DNA of 64,000 bases from Craterostigma plantagineum (Eukaryota; Streptophyta; Magnoliopsida; Lamiales; Linderniaceae): assembly GCA_027422505.1 (NCBI GenBank), contig JAPQWV010000051.1, positions 2,881,501 through 2,945,500 on the forward strand, read 5' to 3'. Shown piece after piece: positions 53,097-64,000 of the stretch. The notes beneath the pieces are model-generated. The model had not been told where the DNA came from. It made no database searches and worked only from the letters and a program-made list of their open reading frames with translations. The position numbers were made by a program, and so were the translations under genes. Within the stretch, counting starts at the first letter, position 1, and every line of letters begins with the position of its first letter.

Positions 53097-55856
53097 ATGA
53101 TAATTCAATCAAGGTGAAATTTTATCCCGTGAAACATCCAAGATAACCCGTAAATATCTGATATAGTTCATTTGATTTTTTGCAAATACGTGAGATTACG
53201 AGTTTTATTGTTATCTCGTAGTTCACTCATACTTGTAGGAAATTTTGATCACTGTTACCCTCGGTTTTCACCGATTGCATGGCAAAATAACCGATTCTCG
53301 TTGAAATTATTTTCTAATAGATGATCTCTGAAAAGCTGTATAGTAGATGTAAGGAACGATAAAATAAATCAATGCTTACTTTAGTGTAAGCATAACACCA
53401 GCACCAGTTTTATCTTGGGCCACATAACTACCTCTGCGAATGAAGCTACCTTCTTTAGCAAGTAAAGCGTCGGTATTTTTGGTGATAAAACTGTCTCAAC
53501 AGCAACAAAATTCATTCATTCCTTAGCAATATATCAAAGCGATCTAACCAAAGGAGGAAAAAAACGGGAAATAAACTATATAAGCATAGTACTTCATGAG
53601 TTATTCCATCTCCCAGCGGACTTCTCATTTTTCTATGCATAATAATTTTTCATTTTACTATGCATTCCTTGTGTTTGTGAGGGCTCATCGAGATGTTCTA
53701 TAAACACGTTCCATACTATGGCTTGCCTCTCAAGAAATAGCTTTTAACGTACATCTTCCTTAGTTCATTATTGTATATGTATGTAAGTCTATATGCCCAA
53801 CAAAAACAGAGAGTGCTTACACCATAGTATTGATTACACTCTGTTATGTAGAATTGTACAACAGACAAAAGCTCCAAAGCTACTAACACACAATATAAGC
53901 AAAAACCCATAATCCTTTTTAACTCAGATACAACGAATAGCTCAAAAAATTAACAAAATCCGAAAAAGGAAAATCAAAAGCAGATAGATTTTGCAGCGAC
54001 TGACTTTTCTCTACCAGACTTGGACGGCTGACTGACTTTTCTCAGCAGCAATTGACTTTTCTCTACCAGACTTGGATGGATGCAATTGTTGCAGATCGAA
54101 CCGCTTCAGTGACCTCCATCTCAATATCTTCTTGAGTCATCGAAGAAGGTGTTGAATTTGATCCGCTGGTCGATACGTGACCCCTCTCCTCTACCAAGCA
54201 TTTCTGAAGGGAAAAAAAGAAGAAATCAAAAAGTACTAGTCAGAAAAGAAATTATTGAGAAACTTCAATACAAAATTGAAATTAAGGTAACCTCGTCTTC
54301 TCAAATGAAGACGTTGTGAAATCACCACCGACGCTGGAAGCAATAACGACTGCCGGCGACGATCTCACCAAAGCTGTGAAAGAAAACGAATATAATCGAA
54401 ACATCGCAAATAAGAAATAGAATCAGAGCACTCACCGGAATGAAATTGGCTCGTTGATGAAGCTATGAGTCTTCGACATCCACTAGTTTATGGATTCTTG
54501 CACCGCACTTGTTAAGCTAAGCATTTTCTTCTCAAATGAAGACGATGGGAGCTGCAAAATTTTAGCGACGGCCTTGCGATTGCTAGCCACATCACCAGCT
54601 TGCCTCATCTGCTCCTCCACATACTCGAAATGCCATGTACATTATTCAGAATAATTATACTGAAGATCATAAGATAACTATTTGAGCAGCTATGTGCAAC
54701 ACACCTTCACACTGTCCAAGCAACCCGAGAAACGGATTCGAGTGATTGGGTAGTCACTAACTGAGACTTTGCATTGCACGACCAAAAAGATAAGGAATAC
54801 CATAAAATGTAATGCAGATTACAAAACCAATGATATATAAAGTTTTCATAAAAACAAACTTACTATCTCTTCACCCATGGATAACAAAAACTAATTCCCT
54901 TTAGCTTAGCATCAAGGGCCTTAACATCTTCCATACCCGTGGATATTTCTTTGGCCGTTTCTCGATGAGAAACAAAACAAATAAATAAATTAATAATAAT
55001 ATTTAAAATAAGCGAACCAAAGATTTGAGCGGTTTTACGGGTTAATGCTATTAAGTTGGGGCCTTAGTATCAATTGTGCAATTGTGTAGAAATACATATC
55101 TTTAGTTAGTTGCACCATAGAGTTTATCTCTTGAATATCATTCGGTATTGCAATGGTAATTCTTTCCATTTACAGCAATGTTAATTCTTAAGTTCCATTT
55201 AAGTACAGGGATCTTCCTCAATGATTGGATCTCAATCCGATGGTTTTAGAGTTTATCCTGATCCTAATCTATACATTGGGGCCTTAATGGTATCACATTA
55301 AAAAATAATGATGTACTTTATGATATTTTTAACAAAGAGTTGCATGGAATCTGTAATCGAAAAACATGTTAGCGACTGATTGCTGAGTTCGAGTTCTTTA
55401 ATGATTTCCTTTTAACAGTACTGTGGGTTTCCTCTAAATGTTGGCAGATTCTTTGTTTATCATGATTGTTGAATAACTGTGCAAATCAGCCCGATGCATC
55501 AGCTGTAGTGCTAAGGATTTATCTTTCTCGATTTGGAGAAATTTTCTCTTGTTTCACTCATTCGTTCATAACAAAATAATTTTGGAATACAATAATAATA
55601 ATAATATAATAATAACTATTATTCCTAGCTGGCTTCGAAAACGATGGTACATTAGAATTGGGAGTAGGAGTCAATAGAGCGTATATTTTATTTCTTCCAG
55701 GATAAAGGTTTGATTGAAAAAAATAACCAGAAAGATGTTTAAAACGTACGTGGTGACGAAGTGTATGAATGGTTAGGTTTTGTATCGATCTATAGATATT
55801 AATCAGTGTACTGTTTTATTTTTGGTTTATAATGATATGGTTGGGGAAAAGTAACA
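53097..55856. other. intergenic region without a recognised gene
   Basis: AT-rich. A 52-bp direct repeat (tgacttttctctaccagacttgga at 54001 and near 54053) and one exon-like segment at 54063-54203 are the only structure that I see. Runs of aataata occur near 54990 and 55590. Confidence 0.4.
54063..54203 (-). other. exon-like open segment of unknown identity
   Basis: Preceded on the minus strand by a strong pyrimidine-tract acceptor (tttttttcccttcag). The 46 codons then start KCLVEERGHVSTSGSNSTPS and end TIASIQVW with a stop. It could be a terminal exon of an unannotated gene or of a decayed one. I found no matching upstream exon with confidence. Confidence 0.2.
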
Positions 55857-55864
55857 ACTACGCG

Positions 55865-58575
55865 CAGAGGCGGACCCAGGATTTTACGGCCGGGGGGTCT
55901 AGTTAGGCTTTGTTTCTTTCCATCGACAAAATAAATATATAATAATATTTGAAATCATGAAATAATGTGACAAAGTCATCGAAACATCTAGAATAACAAT
56001 ACCGAATAAAAATAAAAATCAATTTCACCGGTTGACTGAAACACTAGCAATACAAGGTGGCTTCTTTGGTGGTAATTGCATTCGGCGAGATCGCATCATC
56101 TGAAATTCTTGCAAAATTGCTTCTGTTTCAACTTTGACAAATAGCTCTTTCTCTATGTAACAAATTAGGCAATCCGACAGAAACTCATCTCCCATCTTGT
56201 TGCGCAAATCCGTCTTGATTATCTTCAGCGCTGAGAAAGACCTTTCAACAGTTGATGGTGCAACAGGTAAGACTAATGCCATCCTAATAAGTCGATAGAC
56301 CAAAGGAAACCCAGAATGTCAATCCATCTCTACCATTTTCTTCGAAAGATCTCCAATGTGTTTGAGGTGATCGGAGAAAGCCGGATCCGCTCTCATGTAA
56401 GAAATGTACGTCTTTAGTTGATATATCAGTTCAGAAATATCAACAGCAGAAAAATCTTCTGAATATAACTCAGCTAGACGGACCAAGTGCTCATGATCAA
56501 AAGAACTAAATGCATTTCTAGGATCAAGACAATCTATACACATAAGCAACTCCGAGTTTGATTCCGTGAAACGGTTGTTCATTTCTTGAGAAATAAGATC
56601 AATTACCTATCATTTAACAAAAAATGTCAAGACACATAAAATTATATTTCATATTAAATAAATTGAAAATAAATACCTGCAAGAAAATGTCGATCTTATA
56701 ATAATGAAGATATGTCTTTTGTTGCCCATCAAGAGTCTTTCGAATACGCCCCATAATGCAATCATCCATGTTCGGTACACTACTCTCATTTTCTGAACAA
56801 AATTGGACTACCTCTGTCAGCAAACCATCCCAACCTTCGTTTCTAAATCTATTCAAGTCGCCTTTTAATGCTTGAACCAATCCAATAGCGGTGCCTATGT
56901 TTTGAGTCTTTTGTTGGAGAACTTGCGATAACGTATTTGTCATCCCTAAAATGTGCTCCATCAAACATCCAACAAACACAAACTCAAACGATTCCATCTT
57001 ATCAACTAAACTTGCAGCACTAAACCGACTTTTCTTATCACATCCATCTTCCGCTACAGATGCAAGCACACCTTGTATCGGATTCCACAAGTGAAATAGT
57101 CGAATGATTGTTTTAAAGTGAGAACCCCAACGAGTATCACCAGCTCTAATCAAACTTGTTTCTTGTTTTTGTCCCTTTCGTGTTAAAACTTCACCACGTT
57201 CAATGCGTTCGACCATACTATCATGGTGTTTCTGTCGTAAAGAGTCTTTTCTTTTACATGAAGCACTAACAACATTCACAATCATGGCAAGATATTCAAA
57301 AAGTTGTTTGCCATTATATGATCAGTAGAAGTAGCAACAACGACTAACTTAAGTTGGTGAGCAAAGCAATGAATATAATGGGCATGCTTATTCTCTCTCA
57401 AAATAAGTGATTTGAGACCATTAAACTCACCACGCATATTTGAAGCCCCGTCGTAACCTTGTCCTCTAAGATTAGAAATCGATAATCCATTCTTCGAAAA
57501 AAAATCATCGATAGCACATTTCAAAGCTTTTGCCGATGTATCACTGACATGGATTATCCCAAGAAACCTTTCAAGCACTTCACCATTATCATTCACAAAT
57601 CTCAAAACAATAGCCATTTGATATGCTATATTCTAGCCTTGGATATGCTATATTCTAGCCAATTATACTTCTCGAACCAAGACTTTTGAAACTTCCGTTC
57701 ATCGCCGCTGAAATTAGTTGATGGAAAAATGTGACCAATTGGTTGACAAGGGCCTTTCGCTATATATTGTCTCCTCAAGTCATCTCTAACTTCAATAGGA
57801 TATCTAATAATCGGCTTGCGTAATGCCGGATCACCAATAATATCGATGTCTAATAACTCATCCACCCGACCTCTTTTACGACTTTGATCATCATTAGGAC
57901 TAACCTCATTCGATAAAGATGGGCCAACTTTTGGAGACGATTTCGAGTTCCTTCTTGTTTTAATAACCCATTTATCCATACTTGTGTTTTTATATATAAT
58001 CATTACAAAATTAAAATAAAATATGAACCCTAAATCAAAGAAATTAGAACGATTAAAAAACCTAAATTAGCAGTCGACATAACATAGATGAGTTGGCAAC
58101 TTCCCACGAATAAAATAAATAAGGTATGGGATTATAGCATTAAAAAAACCTTACACAATCGAAAATGGCCTTTGTCTTGTCTGCACTTGCAATTTGCCGC
58201 GATGTACTGTACTGTTTGTTGGAATGTCTGCTTTGCTTTTCTTCTTGTCGTTTGGTGTGTTTTTATTTTATTTTTTATTTTATTTTTCACTAGGGCTTTT
58301 TTAGTATTCTAACTTAATGGGCTTATAAAAATTGTAGCTATATATCTTTAATAGTGGAGGCCCAAAAGACATGCAAAAAAAATAATGGCCCAATTATAAA
58401 AAAACCCAATAAATATAATTTTAAAATCAGAAAAACCCTAAATTACTATTCAATCGTCTTCTTCCCCAATGTAAAAAACCTCCATTGATGACAACCGAAG
58501 CTATACTACTAGTTTTTTTCTACGGCGGCCGGGGGGTCAATGGACCCCCCGAGCACCTATGTAGGACCGCCCCTG
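55865..58575 (-). mobile_element. hAT element, zf-MYM/TTF type, internally deleted (2711 bp)
   Basis: The ends are cagaggcggacccagg and a mirror ending ggaccgcccctg. An exact 8-bp duplication actacgcg flanks it (55857-55864, 58576-58583). It carries a partial transposase on the minus strand. The preserved duplication shows that it inserted as this unit or was deleted afterwards in place. Confidence 0.9.
56025..58003 (-). pseudogene. hAT transposase (zf-MYM1-like), deleted and interrupted
   Basis: In order on the minus strand, the N-terminal part with a basic signal (KTRRNSK) and a QPIGHIFPSTNFSGDERKFQ-like block lies at 58003-57626. The DUF4371/RNase-H-like part with GQGYDGASNMRGEFNGLKSL and HYIHCFAHQLKLVVVA lies at 57617-57282, and the middle helical part at 57285-56614. 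The hAT C-terminal dimerisation part, LVYRLIRMALVLPVAPSTVE followed by RSFSALKIIKTDLRNKM, lies in 56582-56025. Relatives have roughly 200 more residues between WLEYSISKA and the DUF4371 part; they are missing here at a junction with a duplicated 18-20-bp sequence (57628-57657). Further stops separate the later pieces. It is not functional. Confidence 0.8.
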
Positions 58576-58594
58576 ACTACGCGATGACAACTGT

Positions 58595-58865
58595 AAGAAC
58601 AACTTGAAGGACTGTAGGATTGTAATACTGCACAATCGAGAGACTTCATTACTTGGAGATTGTAAGAATGTTAGACTTTCAAAATTGTAAGACTGTATGA
58701 CTGTGATACTACACAACTATAGGACTGAAACAACAACTTGAAAGATTGTAGGATTGTAAGAATGCAAGACTTCAACGACTATAAAACTACACTACTTCGA
58801 GATTGTAAGACTCACATTGCATAATTGCGATACTGCTATCTCTCGCAGTTATTGTAAGACTCACC
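58595..58865. repeat. TTGTAAGACT-type degenerate tandem array
   Basis: Words such as gattgtaagact, actgtaggattgtaa and acaacttgaa recur throughout; two longer units begin acaacttgaaggactgtagg (58598) and acaacttgaaagattgtagg (58732), period about 134 bp. Non-coding. It lies between the hAT element and the Copia fragment. Confidence 0.6.
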
Positions 58866-58866
58866 C

Positions 58867-59184
58867 TAGGCTGTGATGGATAAAACACCTCTTAAAGCTT
58901 GGAGTAACCGAAAACCATCCGTGAATCACTTAAAAGTTTTCGTATTCGTTTGGTATGCTCAAATACCGAAGGAAAAGAGGAACACACTTGATGAAACAAG
59001 TGTGAGGTGTATCTTCGTTGGCTATAGCAGTTTCTCCAAGGGTTACCGACACTATAATTTGAAAACAAAGGGCATTATGAGTAGTAGGGATGTCATATTT
59101 GATGAGGGTGCGACTTGGAATTGGGAGACCAATGAAGTTGATAGAAATGGATACTTTTTCTGATAAAGTTGGAGATTTTCAGTG
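58867..59184 (+). pseudogene. Copia integrase C-terminal fragment (left half)
   Basis: Reads DKTPLKAWSNRKPSVNHLKV, then KRNTLDETSVRCIFVGYSSF and KGIMSSRDVIFDEGATWNWE, the integrase C-terminal region of a Copia polyprotein; a stop follows at 59161. It continues at 62344 after a solo LTR. The upstream integrase core is absent, so the element is 5' truncated. Confidence 0.8.
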
Positions 59185-59714
59185 AACACTGTCAGGACTC
59201 GCTCCCGATCCTACCTATTCTAGCGTATTCCTACGTGCCTAACAAGTTGTACTTGGTAAGTAGTACTGAAATTTCGTATAATTTTTTTTTCTTTTCATTT
59301 AGATAATGGAACAATGTTTTGTACATGCCAAAAGAATAATGGTCAGATCTCTAATTTACATCCAAGACCTAACTACGTGGAACAACAAAAGCTCCTATTC
59401 GTCTGGCCTCATAGGTCGTCATCCATACACACACGTCAACCCCCAAAAGCAGAGCGAAGCTTCAAAAGACCAGCCTTGCCTTCGAAATACGATCACGTAC
59501 CCTGGTCGCTGGTAGCTACGGCACATAACATAAATGGGTGAGCCGTCGTGGCTCAGTAAGCAGAAACTATGCATGGATGCACGTGTCCCTCTCCCCGCAA
59601 GGGCAATCCACGCCTATGCATCTAATTCTCGTACTAGTATCACTCAGGGCCCTCGACCGACTTACTATGCACCATAAGAGCTCAATATCCATAAGATAAA
59701 GGTGACAGTGACTT

Positions 59715-59925
59715 ACGCTGGGTAGCCTACGCTAGGTTTCCCTAGGTCGCTCCTTCCCAGGTCGTCCCCTCTGTCTTGCAATAGCCTATGCTAGGATTCC
59801 CCCTAGGTCGCTCCTTCCAGGTCGTTCCTTCCGCAAACAGGGCAGTTGCCTACGCCACTTAGCCTACGCTAGCATAGCTAGGTCGCTTCTTCCTGGATCG
59901 CTCCTCCTGCCTTATCAATAATAGA
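59715..59925. repeat. cctaggtcgctccttcc repeats in the solo LTR
   Basis: Three to four degenerate copies of a unit with gcctacgctagg, ccctaggtcgctccttcc and caggtcgt words, about 65-90 bp apart. Non-coding. Confidence 0.65.
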
Positions 59926-60109
59926 CGACGACGTACGCCGTCATGGTGCCATAGAAGTCGCCTTTGACTCGACTGTGAGTCGACATCAACTACCCATATC
60001 GGCAGTTATCCATCGCCTTCCGCAATTCCATCTATGTAACTCGACTAATACTACCCCGAGTGCGTTATGCGTGCTCATGAATATGCACATGAAACTTATG
60101 CGAGAAGTG

Positions 60110-60900
60110 TGTTGAATTCGTGAAGTGCTAACTCGTGAAATCTTAGCTAAATTTCGCTAAGTATGGTCCGCGAATTGTATCTTGAGGAGTTATGGAATTT
60201 GCCAATTTTATTAAGTGGCTTAGAATCCGCGAAGTGATCTACTTTATCTCCTAATTCGTCAATTGTTCTAACTTAATTCGCGAATTGACACTTTATATTA
60301 TTACGGGATTCGTCACTTAATTGGATTCGCGAAATGGAACTTCTACACGTTCGCGAACTCGACCCGCCAACTATGCTTGGTTCACGAAATGCTCCTAGTT
60401 CGCAAAACGGATTCGTAAAGTGGGGCTCGCCATCCTCATGGAGTTCGCCAACTCGACCCGCAAACCTTCGATTCGCCAAGCTTCAACGGGTTCGCGAAGT
60501 GAGTTCCGCGGCTTCATGAATTCGTGAATCGCTGCATGGGTTCGCCATTTAGCTCTTCATGGGATTCGCGAAACACCGCATTCGCCTAACTTAGGGGGTT
60601 CGCAAAACTGTCTCGAGTTCGCGAAACCCTAAGTCTCCAAAACAGTTTGCGGATAGCGTGGGTTCGCAAAACCCAGCCCGCCAACTTCTTTTGCGATGTC
60701 ATTTCCTCCCATTTGCGAAGTTCAGTTCGCCAAACGAAACTCCTATGGTTCCCGAAATTTAACTCAATTCGCCAAGTAGCTAGGATTCGCCAATTATCTC
60801 GATTCGTAAAATGGGAGCCCTCATGAGTTCGCGATCTTTGTTCTAACAGCCTAGGGTTCGCGAAATCCTAACTCCTCATGCTCCTTTCGTGAACCTGTGT
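60110..60900. repeat. TTCGCGAA palindrome-word array in the solo LTR
   Basis: Roughly thirty occurrences of attcgcgaa, gttcgccaa, gttcgcaaa and close variants, spaced about 20-40 bp with otherwise unrelated filler. The core word ttcgcgaa is a perfect palindrome. The density is far above chance and the filler does not repeat in register, so it is not a simple tandem repeat. Confidence 0.75.
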
Positions 60901-61241
60901 ATACTAAAACACTTTTTATTTTGAAAAACGCTAATAATGAAGATCAAAAGTTGCCTTTTCTCAACAACACATTTGAGACCGATATGAACTCCTAAGCCCC
61001 AAAGCCGAGATTAACTTAAAACATAATTTTTTGGTCGATTTTCGATTTCGTTAACACCTTAAGCATGTTGAATTCAAAGTTAGTCCTAAGAATGCCAAAT
61101 CGAAGCGAGAGAATCTACCCTCGGGAATTAAAACTTGCACAACCTAGCCATTGTTGCCTCCGTGCTCAAAGTTCCTAGGGTATTCTTTTACTTTAATAAG
61201 GATGAAGATGAAATATAGAATCGGGGTAAGAAACTTATACC

Positions 61242-61858
61242 TAGGGGTGAACAATCCGAAAACCGGATTTCGATCCGGTATCCGATTTTAAAAATTCAGA
61301 AAAACGGATATTCGATTTTTAAAACCGGATCGGATACGGATAGTGGTTTGTCTAAAATTCGGATATCCGGTATCCGGGTTTACATTTAAAAAATAAAAAT
61401 AGAAAAATAGTCCGAAAAGAAAAATGAAGGTCCAAAAAGAAAAAAATCAAGTAGAATATTGAAATTTATATTATTTTATTACTGCAAGAAACTTTGTTAG
61501 AGAATTGAGATATAAAAAATATCAAAACATCGAGATGCAAGTTAAAAATTAATGTGAATTTTGTGGTATTGAGTATTATTTATTATATAATTTTGAATCA
61601 AAAAGTCTCATATTGTGTGAATTACTATGCGTAGAAATTCTTATATTAAAAAATATATTTATTTTATTGTGATAAGAAATAAAAAAAGATGATTTTGAAT
61701 AGAAAATAATAAAAATATAAGAAAAATAAATTTAAAACAGGATGCGGATATCCGGTATAAATATCCGAATAAACCGGATATCTGATTAAAACCGGAGTGG
61801 ATACGAATACCATTTTTCGATATCCGAAAATCCGGATATCCGGTTTTGCTCACCCCTA
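61242..61858. mobile_element. hAT-type MITE, ATATCCGGATAT word family
   Basis: The ends are taggggtgaacaatccgaaa and a mirror ending gctcacccct plus a. An exact 8-bp duplication cttatacc flanks it (61234-61241, 61859-61866). Subterminal parts are chains of atatccgg/ccggatat words around an AT-rich centre. It is nested in the solo LTR and therefore younger than it. Confidence 0.92.
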
Positions 61859-62343
61859 CTTATACCTATTGCCACTTTGCGAGAGTTCCTTTCGAATTCC
61901 TCTTCTCCTTCCACTGTAAGCTTCGTTGGTTTTCTTTCTCAAATGAGGTTTTGTGGACTTGAAAGGGTTTTTAGGTGCGAGTTTAGGAAGAAAGGTGGGA
62001 ATTGACAAATTTGGGGAATATTGTAAGATTTTTCTCACCAAATCTTGGGCCTAATTCAAATCCTAGCCCAATTTCTAGTCCCTATAATCACTTATCCAAG
62101 TTGAACTCTTAGCACATTGGGTCTAACATTTAAACTTAGTCCAATTTTCGAAAGTCCCCTAGTCAGTTAGACATCCCCTACACGAAATTAATACACCAAA
62201 TTCATATGATCACTTAAGGCACGTAAGCGGATAATTAAGTTGGACACATAATCACAACATTAATGCTCATGATTCACGTAATTGCATTCCTCATTTATGC
62301 AAATTTATTGGCCCTAATTGTTTACGAGAACTCGGGTGCTACA

Positions 62344-64000
62344 AACACGGATGAAGAAAATACAAGCAATCAAGAATCTAATTCTAGTTCAAGTTCGAGC
62401 TCAAGTTCAAGTTCGTCCGGATCATCATCAAGTTCTTCTCCAACAAAGATGAGAAGTTTGAACGATGTTATGCAAGGTGCAATTTTTGTATGGTTGAACC
62501 TGAAAATTTTGATGAAGCAATAAAAGAAGCAGCATGGAGAACGCAATGTAAGAAGAAATAGATGCCATCGAAAAGAACAACACTTGGGAGTTAGTCGAGA
62601 AACCATCTCATAAAGAAGTTGGAGTAAAATGGATCTACAAAGTAAAAATGAATGAGGATGGTTCATTGCAAAGAAACAAAGCAAGGCTCGTGGCAAAAGG
62701 CTACACACAACAACCGGGAATCGATTATCAAGAGACGTACGCGCCGGTTGCTCGAATGGACAACATTTGAATGCTCGTCGCATTTGCAGCCCAATAAGGT
62801 GGTTTTTGTACCAACTTGTTGTGAAATCAGCATTTTTAAAAGAAGTATTCGAGGAGGAAATTTACGTAGAGCACCCTCAAGGCTTTGTGATCAAAGGATA
62901 AGAAGAAAAAGTTTATCGATTGAAGAAAGCATTGTACGGACTCAAGCAAGCTCCAAATGCATGGTATAGCCAGTTTGATTCATACTTCACACATCAATGA
63001 TTCAAGAAGATTTAAGAGCGAGTCTACACTACGTGAAAACTCAAGCTACGTCAATTCTCATCATTGCTCTATATGTCGACGATTTGTTGTTTTGCGGAAA
63101 TAATGAGAGCATGATACATGAATTTAAAAGTGAGATGATGAAGAGATATGAGATGAGTAATATGGGGCTGCCATGTCATAGGGCATGGAAATATATCAAG
63201 AAAGTGATGGTGTGTTTATTTCCCAAAGAAAATATGCTGAAAATATTTTGGAAAAGTTTGGCATAGGCGATTGCAATCCTACTTCGATTCCCTTGGTTGT
63301 GAATGAAAGATTGAAGAAAGAATACGATGCAAAAAAGGTTAGCTACTTTGTATAGAAGTTTAATTGGAAATTTGTTGTATCTCACGTCTACAAGGCCGGA
63401 TATAATGTTAGCTTCGAGTTTGTTATCTAGATTCATGGTTGATCCGAGAGTCAAATTCATCTTGGAGCTGCAAAAAGAGTGCTGCGATATATCAAAGGCA
63501 CGATAAAATTTGGAATAAATATTTGAGAGGAGTTCAAATCAAATTGGAAGGCTGTTGTGATAGAGATTGGGCCGACTCTTTGGATGAACATGAAGAGCAC
63601 TTCGGGGTATGCATTTTCTCTAGGTTCAAGCATGTTTTCTTGGGCATCCCGAGAAGCAACAATGTAGCACAACCCTCAGACGAAGCCGAATACATTTCAG
63701 CTGAATTCACAACGTCACAAGCAATTTGGTTGCGGAAAATTCTTGCTAAGCAAAGATCAGCAACCGAGCTGTTTCGTGACAACAAATCCGCCATTGCTAT
63801 GTCTAATAATCCTATTTATCACTATCGAACAAGACATATCTCATCAAGTATCATTTCATCCGAGAAGCAATTGAAGATGGTGAAGTTCAGCTTGTGTTTT
63901 GCAAGTACGAAGATCAAGTGGCGGACATACTTGCAAAGGCACTACCAAAGGATAATTCTTGAAGATGAGAGAGCTGCTTGGAGTCATGGAACAACACATT
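62344..64000 (+). pseudogene. Copia pol fragment (linker, RT, RNase H), degenerate
   Basis: Continues the fragment at 58867. A Ser-rich linker comes first (about 62370-62440), then across frames [54 protein letters not shown] and [15 protein letters not shown], a broken YVDDLLFCGNNESM block near 63075, and RNase H with DNKSAIAMSNNPIYHYRTRH near 63780. The polyprotein end (ALPKDN-like) is reached near 63960. Many stops and shifts make it non-functional. The motif style is Copia of the TNT1-like or related type; the 3' LTR is beyond the window. Confidence 0.8.

Larger units (their letters stand above)
59190..62343 (-). mobile_element. 3.15-kb solo LTR, gypsy type, inside a Copia fragment
   Basis: Begins tgtcaggactcgctcccg and ends gaactcgggtgctaca, flanked on both sides by aacac (59185-59189 and 62344-62348). 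Read on the minus strand it starts TGTAGCACCCGAG and ends GAGTCCTGACA, as in Tekay-like chromovirus LTRs. It splits a Copia polyprotein whose reading resumes on the other side. It contains a MITE at 61242-61858; without that, the LTR is about 2.5 kb. Confidence 0.85.

Noticed and set aside
52353..53108. Ser/Arg-rich ORFs over the minisatellite
   Set aside because: They follow the 45-bp repeat unit inside a MITE and show no independent coding signal.
60273..60519. ORFs in the TTCGCGAA array
   Set aside because: Short, overlapping on both strands, and inside a solo LTR.
62263..62523. Poly-serine ORF as a separate gene
   Set aside because: It is the Ser-rich linker of the degenerate Copia polyprotein; the first codons even belong to the solo LTR.

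Overview
This is a nuclear plant window, from a eudicot (an asterid is my guess, weakly held). The evidence is plant-type introns, plastid-targeted amino-acid biosynthesis enzymes, a plant LRR receptor kinase and many plant transposon lineages. It holds four apparently functional host genes in a dense nest of mobile elements. From left to right the genes are an intronless BRI1-like 2 receptor kinase (BRL2, minus, 7777-11148), the seven-exon anthranilate synthase beta subunit (minus, 12962-14778), the seven-exon aspartate-semialdehyde dehydrogenase (minus, 19395-21059) and a four-exon STP monosaccharide/H+ symporter (plus, 42472-44371). Host relics are the last two exons of RBX1 (29628-29802) and two fragments of a heat-shock factor DNA-binding domain (about 45.2 and 47.1 kb).

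The first 6.8 kb looks like the 3' part of a Tat-type Ty3/gypsy element in plus orientation. It carries two paralogous antisense three-exon genes upstream of the 3' LTR; one reads through intact after splicing, the other has two frameshifts. At 15.3-18.7 kb lies a TIR element carrying a plant mobile domain (PMD) gene with two in-frame stops.

The middle is a series of insertions, most of which I could delimit by target-site duplications (TSDs): a degenerate Copia (24244-29539, TSD tatgc); a solo LTR with a long purine-rich array (29873-31508, TSD gctcc); a very young Copia with a complete 1324-residue polyprotein (31978-37333, TSD acatc); and an old solo LTR (39542-39995).

The right third holds a mariner-like element with an apparently intact DD39D transposase and an unexplained convergent ORF (48145 to about 50823). 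It is cut by a GC-rich gypsy LTR with primer-binding site (50824-52358). Next come an internally deleted hAT element of the zf-MYM type (55865-58575, TSD actacgcg) and a degenerate Copia split by a 3.15-kb solo LTR (59190-62343, TSD aacac). Six hAT-type MITEs with 8-bp TSDs are scattered through the window; each is built from a short palindromic word, and the word differs between families.

The host genes look like independent housekeeping or signalling loci (tryptophan synthesis, aspartate-family amino acids, vascular receptor signalling, sugar uptake), not a cluster. All boundaries, splice sites and TSDs were read by eye from the sequence; family names come from motif recognition, with no database search.
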